Source of the DNA: Bradyrhizobium sp. AUGA SZCCT0283 | GTDB taxonomy: Bacteria > Pseudomonadota > Alphaproteobacteria > Rhizobiales > Xanthobacteraceae | NCBI RefSeq assembly: GCF_018130385.1 | Contig: NZ_JAFCLU010000014.1 | Span: forward strand, 1-64,000 | DNA: 64,000 nucleotides | Direction: 5' to 3' | Part shown: positions 60,074-64,000 of the stretch, piece after piece | How positions within the stretch are numbered: the stretch's first letter is position 1 | Layout: every line of letters begins with the position of its first letter | Position numbers and translations under genes: made by a program | Notes under the pieces: model-generated | What the model saw: the letters and a program-made list of their open reading frames with translations, nothing else | Database searches by the model: none | What the model was told of the DNA's origin: nothing

Positions 60074-61264
60074 TCAGTGCGCGTACAGGCCTTCGACGAT
60101 CGGCAATCGCGCGGCGCGCAATGCCGGAAACAGTCCGCCGATCAGGCCCACGATCAGCGCCAGCGCAACACCCTCGGCGATCAGCCAGGGACTGAGCTTG
60201 AAGTCGAACACCACCTGGGTGAAGTTGCCGCCAAGGGTCGACGCCGTGACGCCGTCGAAGATCAGGTAGGTGGCGGCGGCACCTAACAGGCCGCCGATGA
60301 CGGCGAGCAACAGCGATTCGGCGAGCGTCCCGACAAAGGCGGGAAAGCCGCCGAAGCCGATGGCGCGCAGCGTTGCGATTTCCGTCGCGCGGGACGCGAC
60401 CGACGAATACATCGTGTTGAGCGCGCCGGCGACCGCGCCCAGCGCCATCGCGATCGCCAAAGGCCAACCGAGTTTCTGAATCAGGTCGGAGGTCTGCGAG
60501 GCCTGTTCGGCGAAGTAGGCTGCTTCGGATTTGACGTCGAGCTTCAGCCGCGGATCGTTGTCGCTGTAGCTTTTGAGCTCATTCAGCGTGGCCGGCCCGG
60601 TGAGGCGCACGCGCACGGTTTGCACGATATTGTTGCGGTTGAACAGGCTCTGCACCACGTTGAGATCGGCCCAGATCTCGGATTCGAATACGCTGCCGCC
60701 GGCCTCGAACACGCCGACGACGTTCCAGCGCGTGGCGCCGAACGATACGGTAGAGCCGATGTCGAATCCTTCGAATTCCCGCAGCAAGGCCTTGCCGACC
60801 ACCACCTCATTGCTGCCGCGATTGAACATGCGGCCCGCGGTGATGGTAATGCCCTTGCGCAACGCGGTGCCCTGTTCGCCGATCCCGCGCAGCGGCAGGT
60901 TGGCCTTGGTCTTTGTCGAACGCTTGATGCCGTCGACCACAAGATAGAGCTCCGGCGAGATCAGGGGCTTGCCATCGCTGCCGCGGGCGATGCCGGGACC
61001 GTCCTCGATCAGCCGCACCTGATCGCGGCTTACCGTGCTGTTGATTTCGGCCTGCGAGCCGGCCCGCAGCACGATGGCGATGTCATCGGCCCCGGATCCC
61101 GCGATGGTGCGCTGGAAGCCGTTGGCCATCGCCAGGAACGCGAGCAGCACGATCACCACCAGTGCGATCGCGATCACCGTCGAGAGCGAGAGCCAGCGCC
61201 GCTGTCCAATGCTCTTGAGGTTGATGGCGGTGACCGCCGCGACTTGAAGCCAAAGCGAACGCAT
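60074..61264 (-). CDS. MacB/FtsX-type ABC transporter permease
   Basis: 396 residues. An N-terminal membrane helix (LSLSTVIAIALVVIVLLAFLAMANGF) leads to a periplasmic domain with the MacB-type stretch EGFDIGSTVSFGATRWNVVGVFEAGGSVFESEIW. Three C-terminal helices include ATEIATLRAIGFGGFPAFVGTLAESLLLAVIGGLLG. With the second permease and the ATPase it should form a heterodimeric exporter of the FtsX type. The start lies 2 bp after the stop of the other permease. The 3' end touches a repeat copy. Confidence 0.92.
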   Translation of the reverse strand: MRSLWLQVAAVTAINLKSIGQRRWLSLSTVIAIALVVIVLLAFLAMANGFQRTIAGSGADDIAIVLRAGSQAEINSTVSRDQVRLIEDGPGIARGSDGKPLISPELYLVVDGIKRSTKTKANLPLRGIGEQGTALRKGITITAGRMFNRGSNEVVVGKALLREFEGFDIGSTVSFGATRWNVVGVFEAGGSVFESEIWADLNVVQSLFNRNNIVQTVRVRLTGPATLNELKSYSDNDPRLKLDVKSEAAYFAEQASQTSDLIQKLGWPLAIAMALGAVAGALNTMYSSVASRATEIATLRAIGFGGFPAFVGTLAESLLLAVIGGLLGAAATYLIFDGVTASTLGGNFTQVVFDFKLSPWLIAEGVALALIVGLIGGLFPALRAARLPIVEGLYAH

Positions 61265-61266
61265 GC

Positions 61267-62427
61267 CTATCCCCGTCCGAGCGCGGTTGCAATTTTGAGC
61301 CGCATGGCGTTGAGCGCCGGGATGATCCCCGTGATCAGCCCAAGCGCGATCATCAGCGCCACCCCTTGCAGGATTATCGTCGGCGATACCGCAAAAGCGG
61401 GCGCGACGTTGGCGAGGCTGTTACGCAGCGCGATGGCGATCAGCGCCGCAATCGCGAGGCCGGGAATTCCTCCGAGCAGCGCCAGCAACACGGATTCGCC
61501 GAGCACCATCGCCAAAATCCGCGGGCCTGAAAAGCCGAGCGTCTTCAGCACGCCGATCTCGCGGGTGCGCTCCCGGATCGAGAGCGCCATGGTATTGCCG
61601 ACGATCATCAGGATGGTGACGAAGGCCGCGCCGACGACCAGCAACACGATCAGTGCGATGTTGCCGAACTGCGCCGCGAACGCCTTGCCGAACGCCTTTT
61701 CGGTGTCGGTCGAGGTTTCCGCAGTGGAATTGGCGAACATCGCATCGATCGCCTTTGCCACGCGATCGTTGTTTTCGGGCGAGGTGGTCTGGAGGATCAT
61801 CCAGCCGATGGTATCCTTGCCGAAACTGCGGGTCTCGTCGAAATAGGGGTACTGGAACAACAGGAAATTGGTATCGATGTGATCGGCCTTGCCCTTGACG
61901 ATGCCGGCAATGGTGAGGTCCCAGGTGTGGCCGCCGCTCTTCTGGCTGAAGATGTTGCTCTGAATGGGAATGCGATCGCCGATCTTCCAGCCCCATTTCT
62001 GCGCCAGTTTTTCGCCGACCACCGCGCTGCCGCGGTCGCGGGTGAAGGCCTGAAGCTGGTCGGGCGGAACCTCGAATTCGCTGCGGTAGACGTCGAAATA
62101 GGTGCCCGGATCGATCGCGAGCGCCATGATGAAGTTCTTCGGGTCCTGATAGTAGCCGCCGAACCAGTTGGCGAAGGTCACCTGCCGGACGCCTTCGACC
62201 GCGCGGACACGATTGAAGTAGGCGATCGGCATCGGCTGGGTGAAGTTGATCTTGTTGACGGTGATCATCCGGTCCGCGGCGGCGCGGTCCTCGCCGGCGG
62301 TGAAGGCGCGGTAAAATCCGGCGAGCACGCCGAAGATCATGAAGGCGATCAGGATCGACACGATCATCAGGCTGGCGCGCAATTTGCGGCGGAACAGGTT
62401 TTTCCGGACCAGGTCGAAGTCGTTCAC
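61267..62427 (-). CDS. MacB/FtsX-type ABC transporter permease, second subunit
   Basis: 386 residues from a GTG at 62427 that overlaps the ATPase stop. The order is N-terminal helix (LRASLMIVSILIAFMIFGVLAGFYRAF), a periplasmic domain with SAVVGEKLAQKWGWKIGDRIPIQSN, and three C-terminal helices including REIGVLKTLGFSGPRILAMVLGESVLLALLGGIPG. It is a diverged paralogue of the preceding permease, suggesting a heterodimer. No substrate is readable. Confidence 0.92.
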   Translation of the reverse strand: MNDFDLVRKNLFRRKLRASLMIVSILIAFMIFGVLAGFYRAFTAGEDRAAADRMITVNKINFTQPMPIAYFNRVRAVEGVRQVTFANWFGGYYQDPKNFIMALAIDPGTYFDVYRSEFEVPPDQLQAFTRDRGSAVVGEKLAQKWGWKIGDRIPIQSNIFSQKSGGHTWDLTIAGIVKGKADHIDTNFLLFQYPYFDETRSFGKDTIGWMILQTTSPENNDRVAKAIDAMFANSTAETSTDTEKAFGKAFAAQFGNIALIVLLVVGAAFVTILMIVGNTMALSIRERTREIGVLKTLGFSGPRILAMVLGESVLLALLGGIPGLAIAALIAIALRNSLANVAPAFAVSPTIILQGVALMIALGLITGIIPALNAMRLKIATALGRG

Positions 62428-63122
62428 GCGGCAAGCTCCCGTTCGACGAAACGGCCCTTGTCGAGATGCAGGACACGCTTGGCATAGTTTGCCGCCGCAG
62501 GGTCATGCGTCACCATCACGATGGTCTTGCCGAGTTCGCTATTGAGCAGTTGCAGGATCGAAAGAATCTCGTCGGCGGATTGCCGGTCGAGATCGCCGGT
62601 CGGCTCGTCGCAAAGCAAGAGGTTCGGATCCGAGACGATGGCGCGCGCAATCGCCACGCGCTGCTGCTGGCCGCCGGACATTTCGCGCGGACGGTGCTTG
62701 ATGCGGTCGGCGAGCCCGACCACGGAAAGCGCGGTGTGAACGCGCTCGGCACGCTCCTTGCGGCTCAATTTGGTGAGCAACAGCGGCAGTTCCACGTTCT
62801 GCGCGGCGGTCAGCATCGGCATCAGATTGTAGAACTGGAAGATGAAGCCGATATTGGCGGCGCGCCAGGCGGCGAGTTCGCCCTCGGAGAGGCCGTCGAT
62901 GCGCTGGTCTGCAACCGCAATCTCGCCGGTGTCGGCGCGATCGATGCCGCCGAGCAGGTTGAGCAGCGTGGTCTTGCCCGAGCCGGACGGCCCCATGACG
63001 GCAATGAAATCGCCGCGGGGAATCGCAAGGTCGAGATGATCGAAGATCGAGATCGTCTCCTTTCCCTTGGTGAAACGCTTAGCTACGCCGGCAAGGCGAA
63101 CCATCGGTTGTTCGGCTGTCAC
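62424..63122 (-). CDS. MacB/LolD-type ABC transporter ATPase
   Basis: 232 residues from a GTG at 63122. Walker A GPSGSGKTT, signature MSGGQQQRVAIARA and Walker B LLLCDEPTGDLD are intact, and the D-loop and H-loop (VTHDPAAANYA) follow. It belongs to the MacB/LolD-type subfamily. It begins 32 bp after the adaptor gene stop and couples by overlap to the downstream permease. Confidence 0.94.
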   Translation of the reverse strand: MTAEQPMVRLAGVAKRFTKGKETISIFDHLDLAIPRGDFIAVMGPSGSGKTTLLNLLGGIDRADTGEIAVADQRIDGLSEGELAAWRAANIGFIFQFYNLMPMLTAAQNVELPLLLTKLSRKERAERVHTALSVVGLADRIKHRPREMSGGQQQRVAIARAIVSDPNLLLCDEPTGDLDRQSADEILSILQLLNSELGKTIVMVTHDPAAANYAKRVLHLDKGRFVERELAA

Positions 63123-63154
63123 GCTTGTCTCCTCTGAAGGATTACGGCTGGAGG

Positions 63155-64000
63155 CTAGTTCGCGGCGGTGGTCTCGGGGGCGCCCTTTGCCTTGGCGTCA
63201 GCCAGGAAGTTCACCTTCACCGCCATGTCGGGCAGGATGCGCGGGTCCTTCTTCTCGAAGCGGATGCGCACCTTCACCGTGGCCTTCTCGCGGTTCGCGG
63301 TCGGCACGATGGCGATCACCGAGGCGGGAATGGTCCAGTCCGGATAGGCGTCCAGCATCGCGTTCACCGCGCCGCCGGGGACGACCCGGCCGATGAAGGC
63401 TTCGTTGACGTCGACTTCGATTTCGATCGAATCCATGTCGACGATGGTGCAGATGCCGGTGCGCGTGTAGCCGCCGACCGACATCGGTGAAATCATCTCG
63501 CCCGGCTGCGCGCTGCGGTCGATGACGACGCCGGCGAACGGCGCCCGGATCTGGTGCTTGTCGAGCATCGCGGCGCTGCGCTTGGCGTCGATCCTGGCGG
63601 TCTCGAATTGCGACCGCGCCTGGCGCAATTGCGCACTGAGCACACCGACCCGGGCCTGCGCCTTGGTCAGGTCGGCCTCGGTCGCAAAATTCTTCTGCGA
63701 CAGTGTCTGCAGACGCGACATGATCCGGGTCGCGTCCTCCAGATCGGCATTGATCGCGGCGATCGCGGCATCGGCCGTCTCGACGCGCGAACGGGCCAGC
63801 TCATAGTCCCTTTCGGCAAGCACACTATCGAGCCGCGCCACGACCTGACCCTCGGTCACCGTCATGCCTTCGTCGATGAAGACTTCGACCACCTTGCCGG
63901 TGATCTCGGCCGCAACGGTCGCCTTGCGGCGCGCCACCACATAGCCGGATGCCGCAAGACTGCCGGCCGCCTTGTTATTCGGTGCCGCCTGCTGCGGCGC
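63155..64000 (-). CDS. Periplasmic adaptor (HlyD/MacA-type), partial
   Basis: The frame is open to the right edge, giving at least 281 residues, so the start lies beyond 64000. The biotinyl-lipoyl-like domain (ASGYVVARRKATVAAEITGKVVEVFIDEGMTVTEGQVVARLDS), a helical hairpin (ATRIMSRLQTLSQKNFATEADLTKAQARVG) and the return half (IRAPFAGVVIDRSAQPGEMISPMSVGG) are all present. It would link the ABC exporter to an outer-membrane channel. An internal GTG at 63940 is not the true start. Confidence 0.9.
   Translation of the reverse strand, partial: APQQAAPNNKAAGSLAASGYVVARRKATVAAEITGKVVEVFIDEGMTVTEGQVVARLDSVLAERDYELARSRVETADAAIAAINADLEDATRIMSRLQTLSQKNFATEADLTKAQARVGVLSAQLRQARSQFETARIDAKRSAAMLDKHQIRAPFAGVVIDRSAQPGEMISPMSVGGYTRTGICTIVDMDSIEIEVDVNEAFIGRVVPGGAVNAMLDAYPDWTIPASVIAIVPTANREKATVKVRIRFEKKDPRILPDMAVKVNFLADAKAKGAPETTAAN

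Noticed and set aside
1..64000. CRISPR arrays, tRNA or rRNA genes, transposases
   Set aside because: No regularly spaced direct repeats, cloverleaf sequences, rRNA-like stretches or transposase motifs were recognised by eye.

Overview
The window is high-GC DNA from an alphaproteobacterium, most likely Bradyrhizobium or a close relative in the Nitrobacteraceae. The evidence is a ctrA gene divergent from fliI-fliJ, EcfG-type promoters (GGAAC-N16/17-CGTT), a DUF1236 protein, and several families of intergenic palindromic repeats of the kind common in Bradyrhizobium. No rRNA, tRNA, CRISPR array or complete insertion sequence was seen.

Region 1 (1-15.4 kb) is core biology. It holds the end of a chemotaxis operon (cheW fragment, cheY, cheB, cheR), a DUF350/DUF1190/glutathionylspermidine-synthase-like cassette, ctrA facing fliI-fliJ across a control region rich in GANTC sites, an ECF sigma factor with its anti-sigma factor, an EcfG-promoted small membrane protein, the ubiT-ubiU-ubiV genes for oxygen-independent ubiquinone synthesis, and flhA.

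Region 2 (15.4-21.7 kb) is repeat-rich and gene-poor. It contains small membrane or secreted proteins, one with a perfect EcfG promoter, two GNAT acetyltransferases, a probable gene remnant, and palindromic repeats. One 47-bp module is embedded in two different repeat families.

Region 3 (21.7-33 kb) contains an AI-2E family permease, a six-gene copper cassette (His-rich protein, lipoprotein, outer-membrane factor, multicopper oxidase, cupredoxin, CusF-like protein), an MFS transporter, a cupin gene facing a LysR gene, and an LprI-like protein.

Region 4 (32.6-44.3 kb) looks like amine and amino-acid catabolism. It has two XRE-cupin regulators, a class III aminotransferase with a DadA-type oxidase, and a polar amino-acid ABC importer with a PuuB-like oxidase. 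It also holds a class III cyclase/TolB-like/TPR protein and an EcfG-promoted DUF1236 protein.

Region 5 (44.4-58.1 kb) has a gamma-glutamyltransferase facing a ChaC-type cyclotransferase. It then has a Baeyer-Villiger monooxygenase (BVMO), a cyclase-less TolB/TPR protein, a three-gene operon (lumazine-binding-like, ATC-hydrolase-like, PhyH dioxygenase), a BVMO fused to an HSL-type esterase, and a LysR regulator facing a TctC-type binding protein.

Region 6 (58.1-64 kb) has a two-HKD phospholipase-D-like gene between imperfect copies of the same 23 bp, then a MacB-type ABC exporter whose adaptor runs off the right edge.
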